A stretch of DNA of 64,000 bases from Cyanophora paradoxa (lineage: Eukaryota; Glaucocystophyceae; Cyanophorales; Cyanophoraceae): the NCBI GenBank assembly GCA_004431415.1, contig QPMI01000109.1, positions 83,606 to 147,605 of the forward strand. Direction: 5' to 3'. The translations under genes were made by a program, and so were the position numbers. How positions within the stretch are numbered: the first letter of the stretch is position 1; each line of letters opens with the position of its first letter. Under the pieces are notes generated by a model, which saw nothing but the letters and a program-made list of their open reading frames with translations, had not been told where the DNA came from and did no database searches. Below, one piece after another: positions 48,918-59,154 of this stretch.

Positions 48918-50285
48918 ACGCTGGAGAGTGAGCGCTCGAGTGCGGCCGCCGCTACCTCGTCCCGCGACCAAAAATGTCGTCGGCAACGCAACTGCGCAGC
49001 TGTGGCCGGTACGTCTGGCGCGTTGGTTGGTGAACTTGCCGATTTACGTCGTTTGCGTCTTCCGGGGGGAACAACCGGCTGAGGGGGGGGCAAACGGGGG
49101 ATACCCTCACCAAGCGCATTCAGCTAGCGAACCCACGGCCGGAGCCAGTTGCGGCTCCCGCGGCCCGCCGGCCGACTGGGAGCGCCGAGCAGCGATGGCT
49201 GAGCAAGAGGCAGCTTTAATCCTTGACCTGCCGGGTGCGCGTTCGAAAATTCGTTCGATCAGTTCCACGGCCCGCCGGCCGACTGGAAGCGTCGGGCAGC
49301 GATGGAGGAGCACGAAGCTGCTTCGATTCGCGACCTGCCGGGTGCGCGCTCGAAAATTCGTTCAGCTCCACATGTGTACAGCGCCTGCCCGGCCCGCCGC
49401 GCCGGCCGACTGGAAGCGTCGGGCAGCGATGGACGAGCGCGAAGCTGCGCATACTTCGATTCTCGACCTGCCGGGTGCGCGTTCTAACTCCGCTACGAAC
49501 TCCGCTAGCGCTCGGCATTTCCGCCGCCCCTTCGCTTCGAATTCCGGCTCATGATCATGATCACATTCGAATTCTTACGTATGTGTACTTTTTCTTTCGA
49601 TTCTGCGTCACAGATGATGTGATCTTGCTGGTGATGGAGAAAGTGGCGGCGGTCAGCGGGACGAAAGCCGCTCTGCTGGGCCTGGCCTCGGCGTGGGGCC
49701 GCTTTCGAGTGCTCGCGTACGGGGAGAGCTCCAAGCTGTTCGATGAGCCTGTTTTCGTCGGCGAAAGTTCTCCGGAGGAGCTCGAGGTGAGCCTGCAGAT
49801 GTTCGTGGGATATCGATCATTTTCGTCGCGATCGGCGATCTTTCCTCGTGCCACGGTGGCCCGCGGCCGTGCGTGGCCGCGGCCGGCGCCGCTTCACGAC
49901 GCTCCCAGCCCTAGACTCTTCTTTAGGATTCGAAGATTCCTGCCTCCGCCCACGAGCTAGCTGCTTTAATTTATTTTAATTTTATAAGAATTTGTTTTGG
50001 TGAATTACCGGCACACGTGGGCGATATATTCCTATATAGGTGGGCCTTTGTGAAGCGTTGAGCTCTCGAGCTTGCCCCTTCGCTGTCAATGCATTGTTAA
50101 CCCTCGGAGGTTGCATGAGTCACGCGTCGCGGAGGTTTGGGTGTTATATTGCGATCAGGTACACGCTGCACTAACAGGGGGGCTAGCACTAACCGACGCG
50201 GGGAGTAACAGCCGGTGTACCCCTCGGGGGGCCTCCCGGCCTCTAACGATGCTCAGGCTCTAACTGAATGCTGTACCCCCCGCTG
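48918..50285. other. Boundary region between host genes and the virus-like element
   Basis: Contains the ~110-120 bp tandem repeat listed separately, and an isolated plausible exon around 49635-49790 (AAVSGTKAALLGLASAWGRF, then VLAYGESSKLFDEPVFVGES) with no partner exons found. An AT-rich patch lies at 49960-50045. No terminal inverted repeat or target-site duplication could be identified by eye. Confidence 0.35.
49161..49500. repeat. Imperfect tandem repeat, three copies of ~107-125 bp
   Basis: The words CGGCCCGCCGGCCGACTGG, CAGCGATGG and GACCTGCCGGGTGCGCG recur in order three times, starting near 49161, 49268 and 49390. The third copy has a short insertion. Repeat units are flanked by TTCGAAAATTCGTTC-type palindromes. 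Confidence 0.8.
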
Positions 50286-51022
50286 TTACTGCCCGAACCT
50301 TCCGAACTTGCGTAATTCGGCCTCGCCCTGTACCCAGTGGCTGGTGTCGTCCATCCATTCGCGTACCTCCCTCTGACGCTTGAGTGACTCACGCTGCTCG
50401 GGGTAGGGGAGGGGGGCCTTCGAGGCGGGGTGGGGAAGGGGTACGGTGGCAAAATTCAGCCACTCGGGGGTATGCCGAATTCGCCGTGAACGATCCTCTG
50501 CGGTGTGAAATACCGGTCGCTGCTCACGGCCAAGTGGAAGAACGCGCTCCTGAGCCCGGAGAGGAAGCGTGGTTGCATGAATGGCTGCTGGAGGGACTCG
50601 TCGCGCCAGGGGGCTACGAAATCAATGATACGCTGCTGTACCTGCGCGGGCAGGGCAAGGATCTGGCTCTTGCGGTTCGCAAAGGCCGTCCACAGCGCTT
50701 GCAGGTCGGCCCAATCGCCGTTCAGATCCCTGCGTTCGCGCCTCAGGTACGATCTCGGGTTCTCTGTCATACCCATCAAGCCCGCGGCCCTGATCATCTC
50801 CCTGTCCGGGAGCTCTCGCTCGTCGTGGAATTCGTCTCTAATCCAGCGCACAAGGTAGAGCACGCGCTCCATGAAGTTCTCCGCCGGCGAGCCGCCCCCT
50901 GAGGACGTGCGCCTCCCCTCCAGCACTGCGTTCGCATCCTCCAAGTCCACGTTCCGCTGTCGAATCTCCCCGTCCAGGTCGCCGTTGTTGTACAGCACGT
51001 CGGACTCGCGTGTTCGCGCCAT
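50286..51022 (-). CDS. Virus-like element protein B, frame change at a C5 run
   Basis: ATG 51022 (MARTRESDVLYNNGDLDGE) opens a frame ending at 50456. A second minus-strand frame, one base back, continues to the TAA at 50286 (PYPEQRESLKRQREVREWMD, then GEAELRKFGRFGQ). Together they parallel protein A next door, block by block: a YLR...LW.AF..RKS...LP..VQ..I.D core, then an EQR..L..gq.r.WM tail, then GEAELRK. No known family recognised. The switch lies at the five Gs on the plus strand at 50466-50470. It could be two overlapping genes, a decayed gene, an assembly error, or -1 frameshifting. Confidence 0.55.
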
Positions 51023-51056
51023 GCTCGCGGCTCGGTGAGAATTTATACCTGTACCC

Positions 51057-51793
51057 CTACTCGCGGTCGGGGTATCGAGGGCCTGGCAGCCTCGCGCGCT
51101 TCCGCAGCTCGGCCTCGTCTGGCGACCAGCTCGTCGGATCATTGCTGTACTCCATCCACCTGCGAATCTGACCCTCCCGCAGTATCTCTTGGCGCTGCTC
51201 CGCCGTGGGCGCCGGTGGGCCGTACGGTGGGCCGGCAGGCGTCAGTTTTCTATACTTGTATCTCTTGAACCGTTCTTCCATATTGTCTTGTTCTTCGTCC
51301 CATCCTTCAGGGATCAAATCCGATGGGGGACATAGGGTACCACCCATTCATCTTCCTTGTTTTTGGCGTGGTGAACGAAGCCTTGGAAGTAGTGCTTCAA
51401 AATATTGAGCGGGCGATTGATGATCTCCGTGCGAGTGCCCGCATTCAGGAAGAGATCCAGTATAACTCTCTGAACGTCTTGGGGCAGGTAGGTCATGGGG
51501 CTCTTGCGCGAGCCGAACGCCCACCAGAGCTTGCGAAGTTCATCGCGAACCCTGCCCATGTCGTCCCTGTGTTCGATTTCGTACACCGGCGGCTCATACG
51601 TTCGGATGTCTACCCTGGACCCGAGGCCTCTGCGTGCCACATCGCGCAAATACGTCGCAGCCATGCCCCCGTCTCGCATTGTATTGGGGATCTCTTCTTT
51701 CACCCAGCCGATCAGCCCGTTTACCTGCTTAGTGTAATCTCGGATGTACCCCGATAGCGGTGGGAGGGTAGTCTGATTATCAGACATATGCAT
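51057..51793 (-). CDS. Virus-like element protein A, paralogue of B with the same frame change
   Basis: ATG 51793 (MHMSDNQTTLPPLSGYIRDY) reads to a stop at 51314, with core blocks YLRDVARRGLGSR, ELRKLWWAFGSRKSPMTYLP and VQRVILDLFLNAG. A second frame, one base back, carries PPAPTAEQRQEILREGQIRR then SPDEAELRKRARLPG to 51057. It also has its own ATG at 51347, so two overlapping proteins are possible. The overlap contains five Gs on the plus strand at 51325-51329. The gene is divergent from the exonuclease gene with only 44 bp between starts. Function unknown. Confidence 0.55.
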
Positions 51794-51837
51794 TCGCACA
51801 CATCAAGAAATTCTAAACGCTACTGCGAGGCTAAGCT

Positions 51838-52503
51838 ATGCATACCGATACAGATTGCGAGACTTGCGAGAACTTACAACAGGGGAGCGCGGCGTGGCAC
51901 GCGGCGCGCCGTGAAAAACTAACTGCATCTAATTTTGCGGCTGCGTGCGGTATAAACCCCTGGAAATCCAGGGCCCGCCTGTGGGCGGAGCTAAGCGGGA
52001 TAGCGGAGGAAAACAACTTTGACAACCCTGCCCTAACCTACGGGCATGACTATGAGCCCTTCGCGGTCTCTCTCTACAAAACGTTGAACAATAACGTGGA
52101 CGTGCAACATACTGGATTGCACGAACATAAGGAACTGCCCTTCCTGGCGGGGAGCCCGGACGGGCTAATCGGAAACGATCGCATACTCGAAATAAAATGT
52201 CCGTACAAACAAGAACTCTACGACAAGGTTCCTACCTATTACATGACGCAGCTGCAAGGACTTTTAGACATAACGGGCCGCGAGTGGGCCGAACTTTTTT
52301 GCTTCACGCCTCTGCGCGTGCAACCGTGGTACGTCAGACGGGACGAGAGGTACATCGAGCTCATGCGGCGGTGCTTACATCTATTTTGGATGCACGTGAA
52401 GGCTGGAACTCCGCCCGAGCCCTACAGCGATCGAATGAAGTCAGAGAACCTCAGCGAGGAGCAGGCGGCGCTGCGCGAGTTTAAGTCGTACGCCCTCCTC
52501 TAG
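51838..52503 (+). CDS. YqaJ-type exonuclease (PD-(D/E)XK / lambda-exonuclease-like)
   Basis: An intact 221-codon frame. The start ATG at 51838 is followed by QQGSAAWHAARREKLTASNF, the usual YqaJ opening. The catalytic set is visible: the Glu in YGHDYEPFAV, the Asp in FLAGSPDGLIGND, then ILEIKCPYK with the E-x-K pair. YYMTQLQGLLDITGREWAEL is the conserved Gln motif. The tail ends REFKSYALL. Such nucleases are common in phages, in giant and Polinton-like algal viruses and in virophage-like elements, where they work in recombination or end processing. The codons are less GC-biased than host genes. The gene's last 15 bases are copied in the tandem repeat that follows. Confidence 0.92.
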   Translation: MHTDTDCETCENLQQGSAAWHAARREKLTASNFAAACGINPWKSRARLWAELSGIAEENNFDNPALTYGHDYEPFAVSLYKTLNNNVDVQHTGLHEHKELPFLAGSPDGLIGNDRILEIKCPYKQELYDKVPTYYMTQLQGLLDITGREWAELFCFTPLRVQPWYVRRDERYIELMRRCLHLFWMHVKAGTPPEPYSDRMKSENLSEEQAALREFKSYALL

Positions 52504-52750
52504 TGTCCGACCCTCTCAGATATTAATTTAAAGATCTGGGAGGGTCGGGACACGTCTCTTGGTCAGACTACTTATGTACGCCCTCCTCTAGTGTCTCGAC
52601 CCTCTCAGATATTAATTTAAAGATCTGGGAGGGTCGGGACACGTCTCTTGGTCAGACTACTTATGTACGCCCTCCCTCCTCTAGTGTCCGGACCTTTCCA
52701 ATAATCTATAAAGAAAGTAGGGAGGGTCCGGACACGTCTCTTGGTCGGAC
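52489..52750. repeat. Three tandem ~88 bp units, each with a strong hairpin
   Basis: Units start at 52489, 52577 and 52666, each with TACGCCCTCC...TCTAGTGTC, the very end of the exonuclease gene. Each contains an inverted repeat: GTGTCC-GACCCTC on the left, GAGGGTCGGGACAC on the right, with loop TATTAATTTAAA. The third unit has a different loop and a GTGTCCGGACC/GGTCCGGACAC stem, so pairing is kept while sequence changes. A terminator or 3'-end processing signal is a reasonable inference. Confidence 0.85.
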
Positions 52751-53178
52751 TCACCGTAGCTTGGTGTAGCTCAGGCCCAGGCGGGAAGGCGAGTCTGCAA
52801 TGAATCAGACCCCACAGGATTTGGTTGAGCTGCTCTTTGCAGGGGGCAGGAAGGCGGCCGCAGAGGGCTAGGGAGACTAGATCTAATTAGTAATCCCACA
52901 CCGCGCATGTGCAAGCGACAGAGAACGAAGTGAGTAAATGCAGATCGATGATACGGCAATCATGAGTTGTTCAGAAAAGGTCGGGACACATAGAGAGTGC
53001 ATGCCCTCACTCTCGTCCGCCCTCGCAATGTCCCGACCCTCCCAGATCTTTAAATTAATATCTCAAAAGTCGAGACATTCATTGATCATATGCATGACGT
53101 CACTTGAATTCGCACGTTCGTATTTACACACTGGCACGCGCATCCCGTTCGCGAAGTCCACACTGTGACATCCGACAA
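52751..53178. other. Intergenic region with an inverted hairpin copy
   Basis: Holds another member of the hairpin family at about 53029-53080 (TGTCCCGACCCTCCCAGATC, then TTTAAATTAATATCT) in the opposite orientation, next to the 3' end of the helicase gene. A GGTCGGGACACA arm at 52979 could pair with it. Confidence 0.7.
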
Positions 53179-56100
53179 TCACACGCGCCTGTGAATGAGA
53201 GCATAGCAGTCGGAGAAAACGTTGTAAACCTCTGGGAAGCTTGGCGCCATGCCTGCCCTTGCCTGCTTAGCCTGGCGCTCTACTGCGTCGTCGAGCATGT
53301 CTTCCTCCCACGTGATGTAGCGTCGCTTTCGGCTGCCCATTTGCCCTCCGTCCGCGTCGGAGAAAGCGCGTCTCACTCCGAGGTACTTCTCCAGCAGGTA
53401 CTTGATGACTTGCCAAGACTGCTGCGAGAGCCGCTTCTTCTCACCGTCCGCTGCATCGAAGCGGGGCGCGCGCTCGTCCAGACTCTGCAGAGCCGCGTAC
53501 GCCTCCCGACCCTCCGGCGACGCCAGGGCCGCGTAGGCTTCGTCCGACCACAGAGCACGCCCCGCGAGCTTTCCATACCCCCGCCAGCCGAAGAGTTTCT
53601 TGAACAGCGCGACGACCTTCGATACCTTGAGGCGCTCAGCAGTAGGCACGATCTCGGCAACGTCCGCGCCATGCTTCAGCACCAGCGTGACCACGGCAGT
53701 GAGCGGGATGGAGTAGAACGAATCCCACATCCAGGCGACGTCTCCTTCGGTCAGCTCGCTCGGATCCTTGGCCAGGAACGCGGCGATCGACGTGCGAGCA
53801 AGCGAAGCAACCTTCTCGATGTCCAGCTTAGCGAGAGACTCGCGGGACTGCCTCCAGGCCAGCACCGTGCTCCACAGATCGACGGGCTCCAGCGCGCCCG
53901 CCTCCAGCACGCTCCTGATCTCGCGCAGCCGCTGCTCCTTCTCCTGCTTCGGTCCGCTCGGGTTTTGATCCTCCGTGACTTGCACGTTCATCAGCGCGCA
54001 GGTCGACATCAGCCGCAGGCGCGCTGCCACTGCGAGGCGCCGAGTGGGCATGCCGGCGCGGCGGCTCCCGCGGTGGCTAGCCTTCAGGTCCAGGTAGCGC
54101 TGCATGTCGTCCGAGCTCTCGTCGTCGTCGCTCTCACGCCAGTGCGCAGCCGCCGCGCCGACCGCAACCGAGGGCGTCCGGTTCTTGCGCACGGCGACGA
54201 GCAGGTGCTCCCGTCGGGCGTGCTGCGTTTGCGCAGCCTTCTGACTCGAAACAGCAGCTGCACGATGTCGTCCGCCTCCAGCTGCGCGGGCTCTGCCTGG
54301 AACACGCCGTAGACCTTGTCAAAGTGCGCGTCCGAAAAGTCCACGCCTGCCCCGAGCGCGGAAGTTGCGATGAGCACGTCGCAGGCCTTGTACGCGCCCT
54401 CCTCAGACACATCGATCGACACGATGCGCACTGGGCCCTCGTTCGTGAAGCGCACGCTCTTCTCCTTGGCCTGCCCAACGATGAGCCCGATCGTGAACGG
54501 TGCGCCGCTGCCGTCCTCGGCCCTGCCTCGAGCTGAGTCACGTACTGAGCGCCGCCCAGGCTGAGCTGCTCCAGCGCCTGCTTCGCAATCTTCTCCTGCA
54601 GCTCGATCGCCTTGGCCGGCGTCTCCGCGATGATCATGGCCCGCGAGCGCCCAGGTCGGCACTGCACCATGATGTCCGCCTCGACGTGCGCCGGGCTGTC
54701 TGACACGCGCATCTTCCAGTCGCAGGTGCGATGCGAGTTGTACAGGAGCCCCAGGCGCGCCCCGACCTCCTGCGCCGACTCTGCCAGGTACGCGAGATCG
54801 ACCGACCGAACGAAGCCGTCCATCGCCACGATGCGCGATGCCTTCATCACGCCGCGCCATAGGCCCACGCAGCGCGCGTTTCGAGGCACTGACCGCATAC
54901 CTAGGTGCAGGCCGGTGGGCTCGAGGGTGCCGCTCGAGGTGAGGTGCTTCGTGAGGGAGGAGAGCTCGTCCAGCACGACCAGTAGCGGCGCCGTCGACCA
55001 GCCCTCCCAGTCCTCGAGCACCTTGTGCAGCGAGTCCCATGTGATGACGACGCACCTGCACTCCTCATGGCGGAAGCCCCACTTGCCATGCGATCCCTTT
55101 GAGCTCTCCGGTGGCTTCTTGATGTCCATGTAAAGCACGGCGTCCTTTGACAACTCCGCAGCATCAATGCGACGCTTGAGGTCGCGGGAGAAGGCCCGGC
55201 GGCAAGTCACGAGGATCACTCGCCAGCCGCCTGCGAGGGCCGGGTCCAGGTACGCATCGATCAGCGCCTGCGTCTTCCCCGTGTTGAGTCCCGAGCAGAT
55301 GACGTCGACCTGCGGCTGAGCGGATCTCGGGTTCTGCTCCAGCGCCCCGAATGCGGAGGTAAGGATCTTGCACGAGAGGTGGCGTTCATCCACTGCATTG
55401 ACGCAAGCCTCCAGGCCCGTCGACTCGAGCGCGATCAGGAGGGAGGGGAGGGCAATGTCGAAGGCGACAGGCTGCGAGGGATCGGTCACATAGCGGGTCT
55501 GTGCCACGCTGCCCGACTCCCCTCCGGTCCCCTCCCCCTCGAGCTCGACTTCAATACCGTGCGCCTGGATGGAGATTCGAGCCGCCGGCGCCCCCGGCTG
55601 ACTCCCGCCCAGGACGAGGGTGATGGACCCGTCGGGCTCGACTCCAAGGTGCTGAACGCGGCGGGCGTCGTGCAGGCCAAGGTCCGCGCGCAGCTCTGCC
55701 CCCGCCTTCCAGATCTCGTCCCTCACCGCCTTGTTCTTGCGCAGGCGGTCCAGGAGCCGCTCCAAGGCCGGCAGGCTTGGGCTCGAATCCAGGAGAGCGC
55801 CCGGCTCCGGGATGGGCTTAGCGCGGGGCGCCGAGCTTCTGGATGGAGTGGGGAGGAGCTCCGCTCGCGGCCCGGGCGCCGGCCCCCGCAGAACGTAGCC
55901 CCCCGTGCCATCCACACCGAGCTCCAGGCCGCTCGAGCTCCCAAAGAACCATGCCATGAGATCGCAAGCCTCCGGGCTCTGTAGGACGTAGGCAGCCTTG
56001 AATCCATTATCCAAGGGCGAGAGAAAGTGAAGCCTCCGAACTTGGTTGCAAAGGCGCAGGCTGCCGCGGTGCTCGTCTCATCCTCGGCACCCGAGAAGTG

Positions 56101-56298
56101 GCTGGGGGTGATGCAGGGCGGGTGGAAGACGCAGAAAGCCGTCCCCAGGGTCGGGCTGCAGGCCTTCTGGACTTCGACGAGAGGGAATCGAACGAAAAAG
56201 CTGCACTCCTGCTCGCTCAGATCTATCTGCTGTACCCCGGGCCCGGGCATACGGGCCAGGAAGGCGTCGACGTCGAGAGACACGCGTCCGGTTGCCAT
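53179..56298 (-). CDS. Origin-binding-protein (UL9)-like superfamily 2 helicase, broken in frame
   Basis: Reads in three successive minus-strand frames. ATG 56298 opens MATGRVSLDVDAFLARMPG. The helicase core has Walker A in VICSGLNTGKTQALIDAYLD (around 55310), WRVILVTCRRAFSRDLKRRI, VVITWDSLHKVLEDWEG, Walker B LLVVLDELSSL (around 54985) and MIIAETPAKAIELQEKIA. In a second frame follow CDVLIATSALGAGVDFSDAH and ADDIVQLLFRVRRLRK (motif VI). The order and the DELSS and GAGVDF motifs resemble herpesvirus UL9 and the OBP-like helicases of algal DNA viruses. A ~330-residue C-terminal extension of unknown fold ends FSDCYALIHRRV. Frames change near 56035, 54540 and 54215, each at a short G/C run. Either this copy is decayed or the runs are mis-called. 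Confidence 0.72.
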
Positions 56299-57836
56299 GG
56301 TCGTCTCTCTATAGCTAGGCTTGGAAAATTCTAGATCTACTAGGCTAGTCAACGTCTGTTGGCTAGCTATAGTCGACGTCTGGACTGCTGTCTCGACCTT
56401 CTGAGATATTAATTTAAAGATCTGGGAGGGTCGGGACAGGCTCTGGTCCGTCTGGATCCGGACTGCTCAGCGGCTGTCTCGACCTTCTGAGATATTAATT
56501 TAAAGATCTGGGAGGGTCGGGACAGGCTTTGGTCCGACCTTAAGCGCTCAACTAGACCCGGTTGACACCGTCTTGATCTCTCCTTCTTGGCGCAGCGGAC
56601 GATGTGACGCGCAGACCGTCGGCCCGGCGGACGGGGAGGCGCGCGCGTAGAACTTCGGAAGCGCTAGCCCCTTGCTTGACCGAAGCTTAGAAAGTTTTGA
56701 GCGCACGTGAATGCGACACGTGTAGAGAGAAGGCAGAGCGCGCCGGAGCTAGCTTGCGCGGCCGAGCGCTCGACCGCCTTTGCTCCTAAGCTCAGAAAGT
56801 TTTGGGCTCACGCGGTTGCTCCACGTGTTTCGACTCAAAACACAGTACCCCAACCCGAAAAAAAGCGCCCGGGCAGCGCATCTCGCAGCGCCCGGGCCCA
56901 GCGCTCCTTGCAGCACTTGCCAGAGGCACTAGCTTGCATTCCGCTCAGCCCGGAGAGCCGCCGCCTCGCTCCTTTCGATTCGGAGGTGCGCCTCACTTCG
57001 CAACCTCTTTCTCCGCACCACGGCTAGCTCCGGACCTCAGATTTTGGGCGCTGGAAAGCTCTCTCGACGCCGCACTCACGCCGCCACGCGCAGGGTCGCT
57101 CGCGCCGGCCGCGGACCTTCGAAAGCTCGATGGCGCCCGAGCCGGAGCACTCCGCCGCATCCCGCAGGTGCCAGCTCGCTCTCTTGCCGCTCTATCCCTT
57201 GCATTTAGCACCTAGAACATGCCCCGCAACCTCGCGCTCGATTCGCCCGCGTCCGCTGACATTTGGTCTCTGAGCAGGTGCCGAGATTGGCCGCCGCGCC
57301 TTCCGCAACTCGAGCCGACGTTCGCGGCGACTTGCGCACGCTTCTAGATCTCGTTCTCAAGCCCGCGCATCGATTCGGCGGCTCCGGCTCGCCTCCCCGC
57401 GCCTCCAGCCCCGCGCCCCACACCCGTTCTTGTCCTAGCTAAGCCCTCCCTTGTCCGCGGCCAGTCGCGGGCTACGCGCATCGCGGATAGCATCAGTGGA
57501 GCTACGTTTCAGCGCTGGACGCAGGCCCGCCCGCCCAATCCCTCCCACCTCCCGCTCGCAGCACGCTCACTGGGCCGCAGGCAGCTTCGCGGGGAGCCGC
57601 TGGATTCGAAGCCGCGCACCTTCCCCGCCCGTCCCGACGTCGTACGCGCTAACGTCGCCCGCGCCGCAGGTGGCCGCCAGGCCTCCTGCATCCAGGCCTT
57701 CGAGCCGGCGTGGCTGCGGGCGCAGCGCCTCGGCTTCTGGCAGGAGACGGCCTCCTGTCCCCTCACCCGCTTCATCATCGCCCACTGCGCCGTCGACCCC
57801 ACCACCTACGTCGCCGCCCCGAACACGGAGGGCTAC
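56299..57836. other. Intergenic region of the element with hairpin repeats
   Basis: Two more hairpin copies lie at 56389-56438 and 56475-56524. The 56690-56830 stretch has two copies of a CTTAGAAAGTTTTGAGCGCACG-like block, each followed by a CCACGTG or ACACGTG word. Plus-strand frames in 56700-57430 and 57451-57840 look like composition only. The frame of the next gene is open upstream and probably starts before 57836. Confidence 0.4.
56389..56524. repeat. Two further hairpin-family copies
   Basis: TGTCTCGACCTTCTGAGATA, then TTAATTTAAAGATCTGGGAG, then GGTCGGGACA, twice (56389-56438 and 56475-56524), separated by 36 bp. Same left arm, loop and right arm as the copies after the exonuclease gene. 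Confidence 0.88.
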
Positions 57837-58823
57837 ATGACGAGCGTCGCGGGCATCGTCGAGTACATCGCGCGCACGGAGGGCCCCGACACCTCCGCCG
57901 CCGTCGGCGCCGACATCGAGAACGGCCGGCTGGACGAGACCCTCGCCGGCTTCGGCTCCTGGTGCCGCCCCTACTCCTACAAGCTCGGCGGCGTCTGGCA
58001 GACCTACATCCGCGGCATCGTCCCCAAGGCCCCGCTCTCCCTCGGCGAGAGCCAGCCGGCGCTGGAGGCGATCGCGATCCCCGTCGCCCAGTTCAAGGAC
58101 CCGGCGCCCGACGTCGGGCCCTTCCTCGTCAAGCCCCACACCAAGGGCAAGGGCAAGCGCACCCGCAACTCGGCGCCGGCCTTCCTCCCGCCCCAGCCCC
58201 CCGCCACGGCCCCCAGCAGCGCCCCGGCCAGCAGCGCATCGACGAGATGCTGCCGCGCCAGGTCCGGCCCCGCGTACCCCCGCCTTCCCTCCCGTACCCC
58301 CCTCCCCCCGCCCCCTCCTGATCCAAGGGCAGGGTACCCCGACGAACGGCGGCGCGGGCCCGAGCGGCTACGGGAGCTCGGCCTCCTCCGCGAGCGCCGA
58401 CGGCCCCAGCCCCCTCCCCGGCCCCGGCGCCGTCCTCACGCGATCCAGGGCTTCGGGGCCCAGCAGGAGGCCGAGCGGCGGGCGCTGGCGGCGCGCCAGG
58501 CGCGCGAGGCGGAGGAGCGGCGCCAGGCCCTCTGGGCCCAGCGCCTGCAGGCCACCATCGCCTTCCGCGCCGAGCTGGACTCCGGCTTCCGCGCCGGCCA
58601 GATCGCCGGGGCGGAGGCCTCGGAGCGCTGGCGGGCGTTCGAGGCGGAGTCGGCGGGGCTGGCGAAGGGCCTCGGCTACAGCTACCGGCGCGTGCCCGTG
58701 CTCAAGGACTACGCGTCGGCCGCGGCGCGGGAGGCCTCGCGGGCGGAGATCGACGCGGCGGAGGAGCAGGCGGCGCGCGAGGAGGCCGAGGACAACGCGC
58801 GCTTCCGGCACCTGCACCACTGA
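57837..58823 (+). CDS. Unknown element protein with globular N-part and charged coiled-coil C-part
   Basis: The first ATG is 57837, but the same frame continues upstream without a stop to at least 57540 with globular-looking text (SCIQAFEPAWLRAQRLGFWQ, then CPLTRFIIAHCAVDPTTYVA), so the true start is likely earlier or in another exon. The middle reads GFGSWCRPYSYKLGGVWQTY, then KPHTKGKGKRTRN. After a Pro-rich linker comes a charged helix (EAERRALAARQAREAEERRQ). It ends DNARFRHLHH. No family recognised. A virion or DNA-associated protein is possible but unproven. Confidence 0.5.
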   Translation: MTSVAGIVEYIARTEGPDTSAAVGADIENGRLDETLAGFGSWCRPYSYKLGGVWQTYIRGIVPKAPLSLGESQPALEAIAIPVAQFKDPAPDVGPFLVKPHTKGKGKRTRNSAPAFLPPQPPATAPSSAPASSASTRCCRARSGPAYPRLPSRTPLPPPPPDPRAGYPDERRRGPERLRELGLLRERRRPQPPPRPRRRPHAIQGFGAQQEAERRALAARQAREAEERRQALWAQRLQATIAFRAELDSGFRAGQIAGAEASERWRAFEAESAGLAKGLGYSYRRVPVLKDYASAAAREASRAEIDAAEEQAAREEAEDNARFRHLHH

Positions 58824-58872
58824 GGCCCCGAGGCGGTATTTTTTCTCAACCCTCCCTCAATTCGGTCCCGCG

Positions 58873-59124
58873 ATGGCCTTCGAAGCTTATCCTGCCCACT
58901 ACTCGCTAGGAGCGCTGGCCGCGACCCTCACCTGGCTCCTCGGCGGCACCCCCACGGCCTCGGCGGTCATAGGCGTGGGCTTCGGCTACGCCGCCAAGTC
59001 CCTCTACGCCCCGGCGGCGCCTCGCAGGCGGCGGCCGGCATGCGCCCCGCCGGGCGCTAACTTTTCAAAGTTCATTCTCCCCTCCCCTTTTCCGAGTTCC
59101 GAGTCCGTTGGCGTTCCCTTTTAA
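58873..59124 (+). CDS. Small hydrophobic protein
   Basis: ATG 58873 gives MAFEAYPAHYSLGALAATLT, then WLLGGTPTASAVIGVGFGYA: two hydrophobic stretches, probably one or two membrane helices. After AKSLYAPAA the reading becomes unlike protein. A neighbouring frame (SQAAAGMRPAGR, stop at about 59067) reads better, so a one-base frame change near 59015 is likely. A T-rich leader precedes the ATG. Confidence 0.4.
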   Translation: MAFEAYPAHYSLGALAATLTWLLGGTPTASAVIGVGFGYAAKSLYAPAAPRRRRPACAPPGANFSKFILPSPFPSSESVGVPF

Positions 59125-59154
59125 ATTTTCTTCATTCTCGTTACACGTTCGAAG

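Noticed and set aside
48736-49554. 272-codon plus-strand frame covering the pirin 5' end and the tandem repeat
   Set aside because: The apparent protein repeats come from the DNA tandem repeat and change frame between units. The left half is antisense to the pirin leader.
52489-52750. CRISPR-like array
   Set aside because: Only three units, directly abutting with no unique spacers, in a eukaryotic setting. The units are hairpin tandem repeats.
54190-54275. A 23-nt GT-AG intron that would also join helicase frames
   Set aside because: Too short for an intron. It would break the motif VI region QLLFRVRR, whereas a one-base frame change keeps it.
54480-54545. A ~55 nt GC-AG intron joining the first two helicase frames
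   Set aside because: Possible in principle, but it would remove protein-like text (GAPFTIGLIVGQ). A one-base change explains all breaks in this gene uniformly.
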